A stretch of DNA of 64,000 bases, from assembly GCA_016748015.1 (NCBI GenBank), contig JAAOMT010000200.1, positions 60,984 through 124,983 of the forward strand, written 5' to 3'. The position numbers were made by a program, and so were the translations under genes. This document shows positions 46,530 through 59,830 of this stretch, one piece after another; within the stretch, counting starts at the first letter, position 1; each line of letters starts with the position of its first letter. Source of the stretch: Geosiphon pyriformis (taxonomy: Eukaryota > Glomeromycota > Glomeromycetes > Archaeosporales > Geosiphonaceae). The notes below the pieces were generated by a model. That model searched no databases. It had not been told where the DNA came from and was given only the letters and a program-made list of their open reading frames with translations.

Positions 46530-49500
46530 TCTCATATAATATAAATTATGTATATATAATGAAAATATTCAAAACTTAGACAAAACAGTAGTTAGTAATA
46601 ACTACTTATCTCTATTCTCTTTTTAAAAAATAGTTTTCTATAACTTAAAATAGAATTACATTAATATTAATAAAATATCTAATTATTATCTAATTCATAT
46701 TATTATTACTTAATTAAGAATATTAATTATTTTTATTACTATTAATATTTTATGTTAATAGAATCTAATATTTAACCATATTAAATCAATAGTTTTTAAT
46801 CATAACTATTAACAAGATACTAATTTTTTATTTTTTTTTTATTTTTTTTTGTTTTATTTCTTTGTTGTTTACTAATTAATTAAAGAAATTAAGCACTAAA
46901 TATTTAATATCAAAAATAATCTGATAAAAAACCTAAAACAAGAGTAAAAAACTTAAAAATAGCTTATCAGAAGAACATAACTGCCAAAATAAACTAACTA
47001 CCACACTGAAAAAAAAATTCACAAAAAAAACTATTAATTAAATCTCTATTCATTATACAAAAAACTTAACCAAAACCTTTAAACTTTAAAATCTTTAAAA
47101 ATTACCAATATTTTTCACTATTGAGTACCAAGTTATGGATTTTTTATTTGTTCTAATACTCTAAATAATTATCTGTAATATTTAATGCTTTTTGTAAAAT
47201 ATAATCTAATAAAAAACCAATATTAACAGCAACTATTCAGAAAAGTAGCAGAATTAAAAGTAATAAGAACAAACTACTTGAGATTTGTAAAAGCTTTATT
47301 TTAATATTACTAAACTTATTTTAGACTAACCAGTAATAATTGGCCAACAAAATTAACTTTCAATTGTTATGTTAATAAAAGAATTATATATTATTTAGAA
47401 AACCAAAAAAATTTAGAAGCTCTTCTTAGAAATTTCTACAGTAAACTATTACAAAACACTATACTTCTATCAAATTATCTGTTTGTATTACTGATCACAA
47501 AAATAAACAAAGAAATTGAAAAGTACACTCAACAAAAATTTTCTATTATTTTTGCAAACAAAAAAAAAGAAAAACTACAACTCTAGCAAAAATCCCAAAG
47601 AAAATACAACTGCCTACTTGGAAGAAACCAAGAGTCATTTTACTTATTAACTTATTATATTACTATATACTTGGAAGTACCATTTATATAACATTAGTAG
47701 TTATGTTTACAATAGTTATAAAAACATTATTAGCAAGAATACTATTTCAAAATAAACAAAAAAAAGTCAAATTATTAGAAATATATAGCAATTACTTCAA
47801 AGAATTTAAATTGCAATCAACAATACCATTAAAATTTCAATTACTGTTACTTTAACCAAATTTTGGATTTACCAATTATTGGAAAAACACTAATTTAGAA
47901 GAAAAAAAATATGATAATCAGGAAAATAATAATTAAAACCTAATTCTAAATAATTTGGAAGTACAAACTCCAATTGTTTAAACTCTGCAAAATCTGAACA
48001 ATCTAAATTCCACTTCTATTTTTTAGCAAAACTTACCTTCAATTATTGTAATCAATCTACCAATTGTATTAATTGTTACACAACAACAACAATTTTAACT
48101 ACAACTTTAACAACAATTACAACAACAATTATTAATCATATTAATAACATATACATCTATTGTTAAACTAGAAAAATTTATTGGCAAAGAAAACAATATT
48201 TAAGCATGGCTAAATAATATAAAAAAAGCTATTACAGCCAATAAATAAAATAATATCAGAGTTTTTCAAGCCATTTTCTACTTTTTATAAAACACTGCCA
48301 ACTTGTAGTACCAGAATTTTGTTAACAAACTTCAAGATTTTGACATGTTCAAAACCACATTTTTACAATATTTTAGTAATAATAATAGCATAAATTCCTT
48401 GTAAATTAGTTTTATCACAATCAAACAAAATAATACTGAAACAATTACTATTTACTAGAACATTTTCATATAAATTTGCACCAAATCCAAGCAATTAACA
48501 CTAATTACTTTATAGCACCACAAATTTTAAATTAATTTATTTATAGACTATATAGCAGTTTGTTATAATAAGTATATTTATTGTACTCAAATACTCTTTA
48601 AAACACAATAACACATACTAAAAATTTTAAATCAGCTAAACTCAAAGCCAATTATATCTAAGCCATAAATCTAGTAATAAACAAATTATCTAAATTGGAT
48701 ACCAAATTGAAGCAATTTATTAACTTCTTTAATGTTGTAATAATTCAAAAAACTCTAATTATTTCCAAAATTAATTGCATTTATTATTAGCATCAACCAA
48801 TCAATTATGACAACAAAAAATATGTAATTGTTACTATTATAATAAATAAAGCCATCTAAAAGCAGATTGCCACTTTAGATCTAATAATCCATGATTAAAA
48901 AACCAATATAGAAATCTTAATCACAGATTTCAAATTCAAAATTACACCAACTATTTGTTATTAGAACCATACCAAACTTATTACACACCAATAATACAAT
49001 AACCAATATACTTATCTACAGTTTATTAGACTTTAGCATTAGTAATTTATTAATTATAGTTACAAGTAATTTATTAACTCCAATTAATTCAAATACTGTC
49101 ACAAAACTTAATCCAAATGTCAACTAAAAACCAAAGACTGAAAATTATTCACACATAACAAAATTGGAGATCAGTAATAGTTATGTATTAACCAATTCAC
49201 AGTTTCTTAAATTAGACATTAGAATTATATCCAAAAAATTTAAGAAATAAGTACATTCAAAACCCAAATTTACAAAACTATTTAAGCTTTTTGGTTATCC
49301 TAGAAAACAATTCATCCAACAACTTAAAAACCAACTTAATACTATTTACTAACAATATTCTATTAACAATAGTTATCAAAAACAAGTTACTTGTAGTCAT
49401 TTTTTTTTCAAATTAGAAAAATTAGCAACAACATTTCTATTCAGTAAATTTATTTTTGACACTAAACCAATTATTGCAATATACATAGATACCAAAGTCA

Positions 49501-51510
49501 ATGGCCAATTTATTAAGCTAATTTTTAATAATAAGTTAACAGACAATATTATTATATAACAACTTATAGACTAATTAAGTTGCCAAGTTGATTGTGCTGT
49601 TAGTATTAGAATTATTACAGCCAATAGAATAACTATAACTTTTATTGGCAAAATTGATGACTTTCTATTCAAAGTTAATAGTATTATGGTATTCATTAAA
49701 GTTCTTATAATAGAAGTCACATAATATTAAGCTCTTATTAGTAATAACTGGCTGTTTAAAACCAATGTTGTACTCAATTAAACCATATAAAAGCTATAGC
49801 TCAGTCAAAATAGTCAACATACTTAGATATTAGCTATTTGTGGTTATTTTAAAGCAACTCAATTATAGCTACTAATTAAATTCAAGAAAAAAATAAACAA
49901 ACCTACTTGGAAAGTCTATCAAGTTTTGTGGGTTGATAACAATCATAATAAGTTATCACTAATATTCTTTTAAGATAACAAAAAAAAAGAGAAAGAAGAA
50001 GACAAATCTCAAACTACCACTTTCACAGAAAAAACAAATAACAGTTGACATATTTTATACTCAGTGAAATCAAGAAAAAAACCATTTTATATTCTTTTCA
50101 AATACATTAATTATAAAAAAAAGCTTTTTTTTATAGAAACTTGAATTTTGTCAGAAGAAAACTACTGAATATATATTTACTACTATTGCAAACTATATTA
50201 TAGAAAATGTTTTGGTTACCCAAAACAACTAAGAAAGTGGAACAACAAACCATGTCTTACTTGTAAAGAAATGCTATTTAACAAAAAAATATAGAATAAT
50301 ATTCCTGGTTAAAAAAAAATATACAATGCATTGTATCAATACATGATTCTTATAAGTAATTAAGTAAACAAAAAAATGTCTTTTAATGTTGTATAGAACC
50401 AAGTGATCTTATATTTGAACAGTTGTTTACATAATAAAAATAAGATCTGAAGAATAGTAAGTGCCAAATCAAAAATACTATACCAAACAAATTATTAGTA
50501 ATTAAAAATAATCCACTAGAATCTGTTGAGACTATTTTTATTTCTTATTCAAATATTTTTGTTAATATTATAAATGGTTTTAAACAATTCCATAAACACT
50601 ACCAAAACTTAGCACCAATTAAGAAAGAGCAAAAACAAAAACTAAAACAATTAAATACAAGACTATGTAAATACTGTCTAATTTTTAGTGATTTCGAATA
50701 TTGAAATAATTGTGATTTTATCTACAATCTACCACCACACATAATTTATTCAATTCCCAAAAAGGAAAAACCAATTAACAAGTGAGCTTCGAAATTAAAA
50801 TTAAAATTTAATCATAATTCAAATTTTAATAATAATAACAACAATAATTCTAACTTAATTCACAATAGCAACAACAATAACAATAACAATTCCAACTCTG
50901 ATTTCAATTTCAAACAATATATCACACTTTTAAATTTTTCAAAAGAGCAAAAACTCAAATGATTTATTAATAATAATAAGGGTATTATGTCAGAACATAC
51001 ATATAATATTGATGCAGAATTTAATTTTAAATATTTAAAAAAAACTGCCATCAGATTAGAATTTTATTTGCATTCTAGTATAAATTTAAAAATAACACTG
51101 AAAATTTCAGCAACAACAATAGTTTAATTAGTCTCTAAATTTAGTTTAACAAAAAAAAGGATTAATATCAGAGAAAAAATAATTGATGCAAAATATATAG
51201 AAAATATTATTATAATGCTACAAAATAACATAAAAAAAAATACACTATTGAACCAAATAAAAAGATAGCACAGACAATATTTTTGTCTTGGTTAAAATAA
51301 TTCAATTAGCATTAGTTAAAACAAAAAAAAATTAAAAATTACAGCAAGAGAGATAAATAGATTTGAATTCATAAATAGAATAAAAATACCAATTAATATA
51401 GTAAAAAAAACCATTAATAAGAAAAAAATTATCTTTATCAATGTTACTCATAAAAAAAATACAAAAAAAGAAAGTAGAAAAAACAAATAAAAAAAATAGA
51501 CCAATAGGAT
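46530..51510 (+). mobile_element. Decayed Ty3/Gypsy-like element C, truncated before RT
   Basis: Its first roughly 600 bp (46530-47130) match the start of element D (51703-52330), so this is probably an LTR or leader. A Gag-like part follows (about 47.3-48.6 kb, full of CAA and TAA codons), then a protease part (about 49.2-49.9 kb), the Cys-rich domain (about 50.15-50.3 kb, FGYPKQ...PCLTCKEM), and a dUTPase-like remnant (51010-51300). Homology to D stops at about 51510, so RT, RNase H and integrase are missing. Nearly every expected CAA or CAG codon that can be aligned to D or A appears as TAA or TAG somewhere, so no frame is open. Confidence 0.75.
51010..51300 (+). pseudogene. dUTPase-like remnant in element C
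   Basis: Readable sequence includes SKFSLTKKRINIREKIIDAKYI and MLQNN, collinear with the element A domain (SKSSLASKGINIRRGVIDAEYTG). Glycines are largely replaced by Arg, Glu or Lys, a G-to-A pattern. Confidence 0.65.
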
Positions 51511-51511
51511 A

Positions 51512-51675
51512 ATAGTACTTAACAAATAAGCACAATGTTAAAAACTATAATATATTGCTTAACAATATATATATTGCTAGTAAATTATGACATACTGCTT
51601 AACAATAAGAGCATTGTTAATAAATTAGGACATATTGCTTAACAATAAGAACATTGTCAAAAAAAATAGTGCATA
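51512..51675. repeat. Tandem array of a 40-bp unit between elements C and D
   Basis: The unit is close to TATTGCTTAACAATAAGAAC followed by ATTGTTAATAAATTAGGACA. Good copies start at 51553, 51593 and 51633, with a divergent copy before and a partial one after. It lies exactly between the end of C and the start of D. Confidence 0.85.
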
Positions 51676-53960
51676 TTGCTCAAGAAAATATAAGATTTTA
51701 TATAACAAAAATTATGTATATATGGTAAGAATATTAGAAACAAAAAAGACAAAATTGATACCAACAATCTATTAATTATTCAATACTCCTTTTATTAAAA
51801 GATAGTTTTTTACAACTTAAAATAAAATTAAATTACATATCAATAAAATATTAATTATTACTTAAATTCATATTATTATCATTTAATTAAAAAATATTAA
51901 TCACTTCTATTCTATCAACACTCTATGTTAATAGAATTCAATACTTAATCACATTAAATCAATAGTTTTTGATTACAGTTATTGACAGAATATTAATTTC
52001 TTATTTTCTTATTTTTTTTTTTCTTTTTTGTTTATTAATTGATTAAAAAATTAAGCACTAAATATTTAACATCAAAAATAGCCTAATAAAAGATCCAGAA
52101 ATAAGTGTAAAAATTTAAGAATAGCTTATTAAAAGAGCATAACTGGCAGATTAAACTGATTATTATGCTGAAAAAAAAAATTCACAGAAAAAACTTCCAA
52201 AATAGGTACTAAAACAGCAAAGTGAATTTTTGTTCATTATACAAAAAACTTAACTAAAACCTTTAAATTACAAAAATCTTTAGATTTACCAACATTATCA
52301 AGCTATTGAACACCAAGTTATAAGTTTGTTATTTGTACTAATACCCCAAATAATTACCTGTAATATTTGATGTTTTCTGTAAAGTATAATCCAACAGAAA
52401 ACCAGCACTAATATCAATTAGAAATTAAAAAAATACTTAATTAGCAATCAAGCAATTTATCAATCTCTACAATACTGTGACAATATAAAAAACTCCAATC
52501 ATTTTTAGAATCAATCATGTTTATAATTCTCATCAACCAATTAATTATAACAGCAAGAAACACATATTTACTATTATTGTGGTAAACAAAAACATATAAA
52601 ATTAAACTGCTATGTAAGATTAAATAACCAACAATCAGAAAATCAAAATCAAAATCCCAATTACTAGTTTTAAACTCCAAATTATACTTTAAATTAGGAA
52701 TTATATCAACTTTATTACATCTTAATAATGCAACAACCAATATACTCACCTCCAGTATATCAAGTTCCAGCACCAGTTATCTATCAGCCACAGTCACAAA
52801 CTATTTATTAGCTGTAGCTACAAATTATTTATTAATTATTAGCAATTTAAACACCATCACAAAATTTAAATCAAATATCAATTGGCAACCAAAGACCAAG
52901 AATTATTTACATGCAACAGAATTGAAGATCAGTAATAATAATACACCAACTAATTTTCAGTTCATTAAATCAACCATCAGGATCATGCCAGTAGAATTTG
53001 AAAAGTGAGTACATCTAAAACTCAAATTCCCAAAACTATTTAAGTTTTCTGGTTATCTTAGAAAACAATATATTCAACAATTTAAAAACCAATTAACAAA
53101 TACTCACCAACAACATTCTATTAACAACTGTTACAAAAATGAATCATTTGCAGCCATATTTTTCTTTGAATTAGAAACCCAATCAGAAACACTATTATTT
53201 AGTAGAGCTACTTTCAATGCCAAACCAATTACTGTTATGTATACTAATGCTAAAGTTAATAGTTTTTCTATCAAGCTAATTCTTAATAGTAAATTAACAG
53301 ACAGCATTATTATATGACAACTTATGGACCAATTAGGTTGCCAAGTTGATCATACTACTAGTGCCAAAATTATTATTACTGATGGAGTAACAAAAACACC
53401 TATTGGTAAGATTAATGATTTTCTATTTGAAGTTAATAATATTATAGCACTCATCAAGATTCTTATGATAGAAATTATACAGTACTAAGCTTTTATTGAT
53501 AATAACTGGAATATTTAGGAGCTATAGTTTAGTCAAGATAGTTAGCAAACTTGGATACTTGTTATCTGCAACCACTTTAAAACAAATACTACTATTTAAT
53601 TACCACTAATCAAATTCAAGAAAAAGAAAAAAAACCTACTTGAGAAGCTTATCAAGTCTTATGAACTAAGAATGAATATAACAAACTACTACCAATACTT
53701 TTTTAGGACAACAAAGAAAAAGGAAAGGAAGAAGATGAGCCAAAAGCCATTACAGTTACTAAAAAAATAACCAGTGGCTGAAATTGATCATATTTTATGA
53801 ATACAAAAAAAAACTACCTTATATTTTACTAAGATATACTAACTGCAAAAAAAAGCTTTACTCTATAAAAGCTTAAATTTTACCAAATAAAAACTACTGA
53901 GCACACACCTACTATTACTGTAAGCTATATTACCAAAAATATTTCAATTACCTTAAGTGA

Positions 53961-54932
53961 TGTTACCAGTAGAATTTTAGCTATTAATTAGCATGAAATT
54001 ACCCTTATAATTCCTATTATTAATTAACATATAATATTATTATCTCGAATATCACTTGTTATTTAATCAAATTATTAAATATTATTACTTAATCAATAAT
54101 TCGATTTGTATCATAGAAATTAAGATGATCAAATTACACAATATTCTGAACCATTTAACATAGTCAAAATTTGCCAAAATTAATGAAAATTGGCCGAAAT
54201 AATCAATAATTCAGTGAAATAACTTGTAGTTTGCCAAAATGTATTTTTAGTTCACCCAAATTGTAGCAAAGAGAAAAGTACAAGTTCAAAGACTAGTACT
54301 ACAACAAGTTGTATAAAAGAAAAGCTTCTTTTTTTAAGAAAATGTATCTTCTCATAGTATCTTACCATAGTATCCTACTTTAAATATCTTAATTGAAACA
54401 AATCACTTTTTACATATTTTAAATAAAAATTAAATATTCAAAACCCAAATCCTTTAATTATTATACTTGAAATTCTCTCAACACAAACTAACATTTTGAA
54501 ATTGATTAGCTACCAATTTCAGTAATTTGTTAGTGACTTCAGGCCTGGATAGAAAACGTTTCCTTTGATAAAATTCTATTTCTTTTACATTTCTTTTATT
54601 TTTCTTTTTTTTCTTATTATAATCATTAAGGTAGCCTACAGATGAGATTTCTGTAGAAAAGTTGACTTTCACAGCAAAGTAACTACACATTTTTAGTGAG
54701 CTTTCAGATAAGCAATTCTTGGAAAAGAGTTGATGTTTACTACAATGTAACTACATAAAGTAACTGGCAAGGAATTGGCTATTCTACTTATAAGTTCAGC
54801 AGTTTAAATTATAGGAAATAATTTGAAAATAAATTCAGTTACTGGAGGTCCAACTACTTCCTAAAAACGTAAATTCACAGCAAATCAATATTAACAACAT
54901 TCAAAAAAAGAGACCAAAAATCTCTAGTAACA
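53961..54932 (+). repeat. Solo LTR of the A family (972 bp) inside element D
   Basis: This is the reverse complement of the element A LTR, starting TGTTACCAGT and ending CTAGTAACA. No internal element sequence is attached. Flanks are GTGA on the left and GTAA on the right, a 4-bp target duplication with one G-to-A difference. The D protein sequence for the Cys-rich domain joins across it. It arose by recombination between two LTRs or by loss of the rest. Confidence 0.88.
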
Positions 54933-55729
54933 GTAACAAGAAAAATAAAACAATAAATTATGTCTTACTTGTAAAGAAATACTACTTGATAAAAGAATAT
55001 AAAACAACATTTTTGGTCAAAGAGGAATATGTAACATATCATGTTAATACACAATACTAATAAGTGATTAAATAAGCCAAAGAATATCTTTTAACACTAC
55101 TTGAAACTGGGCACTTTTATGCTTAGATGGTTATCCACATAACAAAGACAAAATTTGATGAATAGTAAATGCCAAAATTAAAAGTGCTTTGTCTACCAAA
55201 ATACTGAAAATTAAAAATAACTTACTAGAACCAGTTAAGACTATTTTTATTTTCAATTCAAATGTATTTATTGATATTTTAAATGATCCAAACCAATTTT
55301 ACAAATACTACCAAGACTTAGCACTCACTAAAAAAAAGCAAAAGCAGTATTTAAAATAGTTAAACACAAGACTTTGTAAACATTGTCTAATTTTTAGTAA
55401 TTTTAAATATTGTAATAATTGTAATCTTATTTACAATCTACTATTATGCATAATCTATTTAATCCCTAAAGAGAAAGAACCAATCAATGAGTATGTATTG
55501 AAATCAAAATTAAAAATCAATTATGATTTGGACTTCAATAATAACAGCAACAATAGTTTCAATTTCATTTACTATAACAATAACCATGATAATTCAAACT
55601 ATAATTACAACTCCAAACAATATATTGTGCTTTCAAATCTAACAATAGAGCAGAAACTAAAATAGTTTAATAATAATAACAAAAATATTATGTCAGAATA
55701 CATATATAATACTAATACAAAGTTTAATC

Positions 55730-56110
55730 TTAAATATTCAAGAAAGACTGTTATTAGATTAGAATCCTATTTGCATATTAGTATAAATTTAAAAATAGCA
55801 CTAGAAATTTTGGCAACAACAATTATTCAACTAGTCCTAGATTTAGTTTAGTAAAAAAAGAAATTAATATTAAAAAAAGAATAATTAATATAGAATATGT
55901 AAAAAATATTATTGTAATACTATAAAACAACTTAGAAAAAAATATGTAATTAAACCAAATAAAAAGATAACATAGACAATATTCTTGCTTCTGGTTAAAA
56001 TAGCTTAGTTAATATTAGTGAAAACAATAAAAGAATTAGAAATTACAGCAAAAAGAATAAAAGGTTCAAATTAATAAATAGAATAGATATACCAGTTAAT
56101 ATAACAGAAG
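55730..56110 (+). pseudogene. dUTPase-like remnant in element D
   Basis: Collinear with the C and A domains (IRLESYLHISINLKIALEI, split by stops; then INIKKRIINIEYVKNIIVML). The catalytic-type Asp is no longer visible in the motif 3 position (IINIEY). It is strongly decayed but in the expected place before RT. Confidence 0.6.
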
Positions 56111-56499
56111 AAAAAACAATTAATAAGAAAAAAATTATTTCTTTTTATTAATTAATTCCCATTATATTATATAATCAGTATATAATAGTTATAGAAAAAA
56201 AAATAAAAGACCAATCTCAAATTTTTGAAGCTGAAATGAATATTTGTAAATCAGAAAAAATTGCTATTACAAATTTTTACATACCAACCAAAAACAATAA
56301 ACATATTAAGATTTCCATCTACAATACAGTTAGAGACTCTATTAAAATATTAAGTGAAACCACCATTGGATACTTAAGCACTAAAATTGAGAACCAATTA
56401 TTTATCATTATTCCAGACTTTCTACAGCTTTGAAAATATGTGAACATTATATTATAAACAATTTATAAATAAAAATGAGTGTTATTTGCTGTAATCAAA

Positions 56500-57900
56500 A
56501 CAATTAGAGCAAATGAACTTGGAAAATTTAGACTTACTTCAACAGATGCAGCTTAAAATGCTATTTAACAACTTTACTAACATTTTTGCCAGTAAAAATG
56601 AATTTGGCAGAATTGACATTATCCAATACTAGATCAAAACTGGAGATACAATGTTAATTAAACAAAGAGCATACAGAGTACTACCTACTAGTCATAAAAT
56701 CATTTGACAGAAAATTAACAAAATGTTAGACAATGAATTAATTCAATTATCAATGAGTCTATGATTATCATTAATAGTATTAGTTTATAAGAAGAATAGA
56801 AAAATCTGCTTTTGTGTGAATTATAAAAAACTCAATAATATTACTTGTAAAGACAACTATCCAACTTTATAAATTTAGGAGTTATTTAACATTTTTGAAA
56901 AAAAGAAATGGTTTTCAACATTAAACTTAGATAATAGTTACTGCTAAACAGTCATGAATTCAGCCAATAAACAAAAGACAGCATTCACTATTAGAAAAAA
57001 GAATTTTGAATTCAATGTTATGCTTTTTGGCTTAACTAATGCTCCAGCTATCTTCCAATGACTTATAAAAATTGTATATACTAGATTACTATGGAAATCA
57101 GTAGTAGTCTATTTGGATAACATTAATATATTCTTAAAAACATTTAATAATCATCTTCATTATTTCCAATAAGTGTTTGAAAGATTAAAAAAAGCCAGAT
57201 TAAAGTTGAATGCAATCAAATACTTAAGACATATTATGAACAAAAATGGCATAAAGACAGATCCAAACAAGATTAAAACAATTAAAAACTTTTAATATCA
57301 ACAAATCTTACAGAATTAAGAGCATTCTTAAGATTTACCAGATACTATTATTGCTTTATCCAAAACTTCTTTAAATTGGCTCAACCATTTTACTAGTTTC
57401 AAGCAAAAAATGTAAAATATAAATGGATGGATATCCAACAAGAAGCTTTTAACATCTTAAGAAAAAAATTTATTCAAGCTCTAGTACTAATTTATCCAAA
57501 TCACAACAAGCTATTCATTATCATTACTGATGTATTCAGTCAAACATTAGGAGCAGTATTATCACAAAAAAGAGCAGATAAATAAAATATTCAATAATAT
57601 ATGCCAGCAGAAGTTTAAGTTTAGCCATGAAAAACTATAGAACCTTAATATTAGAATACTTAGTTATCTATTGGACTGTTATCAAATAGAAAAAATACTT
57701 GAGTCAGAAGTTTGATGTATATACTGATTACAAGGAATTGACATCAATTCAAAAGCAAAAATTTGGAGACAATTATTATATAAGATAAAAAATAAAATTA
57801 TCACTATCTAATTATACTGTACATTATAAAAAAGGAAAAAAAAACGAAAATGCTGACAATTTGTCATAAATAAAACAAATCTAAAAAACATTTTAACTCA
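56500..57900 (+). pseudogene. Element D reverse transcriptase and RNase H remnant
   Basis: RT motifs can be followed through stops: ICFCVNYKKLNNIT (about 56805), MLFGLTNAPAIFQ (about 57020-57060) and VVYLDNINIF (about 57105-57135), where the second catalytic Asp is Asn. RNase H follows with KWMDIQQEAFNIL and IITDVFSQ (about 57420-57540). Dead. Confidence 0.85.
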
Positions 57901-57999
57901 AAAATATAACAAAAAATAAACACATAAAAATATTAGCAACTTTAATATTATATTAATATTCAACAGTTTAAAGAGACATTATCTCAAAAGAAACAAAAC

Positions 58000-59220
58000 A
58001 ATATAAAACAACAAACAAAATATTTTATCACTTATTAAGATATATTATATCAAAAAAACAGAAAATACTCAGATCAACCACTTAAAGTAATCACAGAACC
58101 AGAAAAAAAACAATACTATTTAACATGTATTTAGATCTAATAGCAGAACACTTTCATAAAAAAGCAATCATAAAAAGAACTAAAAAAAGACATTATTGGC
58201 TATTTATGTATCTAGGCATTATTTAATATGTTTAAAATTGTAATCTTTGTCAGAAAAAAAGAGGAACAAAATCCAATAAACCACTAAAATCAATCAAAAT
58301 AAGACAACCATTTGATTAAATTGGAATTGACTTAGTTAGATCTTTAATAATAATTAGCAGAAGCAATTATTATATAGTAATAGCAATAAACTATTTCACA
58401 AAATAACCAGAAGTAAAAGCAATCCAAAGAGCAGATGCAGAATTTGTAGCTAAATTCATTCACTAAATTTTAATTTGTTAACATAGATATCTAAAAAAAT
58501 TATTATCAAATCAAAAAACTTACTTTGTAAACAGAACATTAACAGAATTAAGTTAAAAATTTGGAATCAAGAGACCATTATTATTATTATATTATTCACA
58601 AACAAATGACTTAATCAAGAGATTCAACAGAATATTGTGTGAAACAATAGCCAAGATTAACCAAAAAAACCAAGATAAATAGAATTTGTTTATACTATTA
58701 GAATTATTTGCTTATTAGACAATAAAGCAAGATACCATACAAGCAACACTATTTGAACTTGTTTATAATAGAACAGCAATATTACCAGTAAAAATAAATA
58801 TTAACACATATCTAACAAAACCAATAACAGAAGCTAACTTTCAAAAAACATTACTAAAAAAAACATATGACTTAATAGAAATATTAGAAAACAAGAAACA
58901 AAAAGCAGCTAATAATATACAAAAGTTAAAAGCAAAACAGAAAGAATAACATGATAATCAATTATCAGATAAACCAGTCAAATTCAGAATTGGAAACAAA
59001 ATACTCTTATATTATACCAAAGCAGAAAAACAATGGAGTAAAAAATTTGATTCCAAATGAAATAGACTATTTTACATTGAAGAAATTCTAGAAAATAGAG
59101 CTTATAAATTAAAATAAGATAATAAAATCTTAGCTAAAACAGCACATAGAAATCAACTAAAATTATATTACAATATAGCATCATTATTTACCAGTAATAT
59201 TCCATAACTAGAAGTATAAC
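58000..59220 (+). pseudogene. Element D integrase remnant
   Basis: Readable parts are HYWLFMYLGI, CNLCQKKRGTKSNKPLKSIK (about 58190-58300), IGIDLV (about 58320), NRAILPVKINI-like sequence, and YTKAEKQWSKKFDSK (about 59015-59055). These parallel the element A and B integrases. Many stops. Confidence 0.8.
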
Positions 59221-59379
59221 AAATACTAATCCAACCAGATAAAATTTTACAAGATCTAAAACCAATCATAATTATTAACACAAACATGTTAAATTGATTT
59301 ACAAAAAGAGTATATAAAAAAAGACACAATAGATGTGACAAAAACAATCAGAAAAGATAAAAATCTTAGACCACATCTA

Positions 59380-59830
59380 TATAATGGCTTAACAATTATT
59401 CCAGACTATAAATTAACAACAATTAAACATATAAATTGTCATCAATTACCAAACAATTTGCTATTAAAACACCAAAAAAAAAAGACAAAAATCACTTTAT
59501 ATCATTAACCACAGAATTAAACAAAACATTGATCAAATAAAGTCATAGAAAAAATAAAGAACACTTTTGGAAAAATACCAGTAAGAATTTCAATAAAGAA
59601 GCTAATTAAAGAAAACTGGAAGCTATAGATAGAACAACTTTCAGTATTATACTGTTATTATTAGTTAAAACAAAAGCTGAATATTTAAAAACTATATATT
59701 AATAAATTTAAAAGAATATTCAATCAAGAAATAGTACAACAAATTGAAAATTTTATTGGAAAAAAGACAAATTCCAAACTATATATTAAAACAATTTACC
59801 AACTACACACCATATTTTAAAATTATTCAG
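59380..59830 (+). pseudogene. Element D accessory ORF trace
   Basis: Sequence such as INKFKRIFNQEIVQQIENFI and KTNSKLYIKTIYQLHTIF (about 59695-59820) aligns with the A and B accessory ORFs (ITPKTIQKQIHNEF...NTRYKLRAAFRLYDLF). It ends where element B's LTR begins. Confidence 0.55.

Larger units (their letters stand above)
51703..59830 (+). mobile_element. Decayed Ty3/Gypsy-like element D, with nested insertions
   Basis: D starts with the same leader as C, lacks about 1.4 kb of Gag relative to C (junction near 52430), and continues with protease (about 53.0-53.6 kb), Cys-rich domain (53.9-55.4 kb, interrupted by a solo LTR), dUTPase-like part (55.73-56.1 kb), linker (56236-56433), RT (about 56.5-57.4 kb), RNase H (57.4-57.9 kb), integrase (about 58.0-59.2 kb) and a trace of the accessory ORF (59.4-59.8 kb). 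It is cut at 59831 by the LTR of element B; its own 3' LTR, if any, should lie beyond B outside the window. It is full of stops. Confidence 0.8.

Noticed and set aside
56236-56433. Open 65-codon frame that might be a separate small gene
   Set aside because: It is collinear with the dUTPase-to-RT linker of element D and so is a remnant that happens to lack stops.
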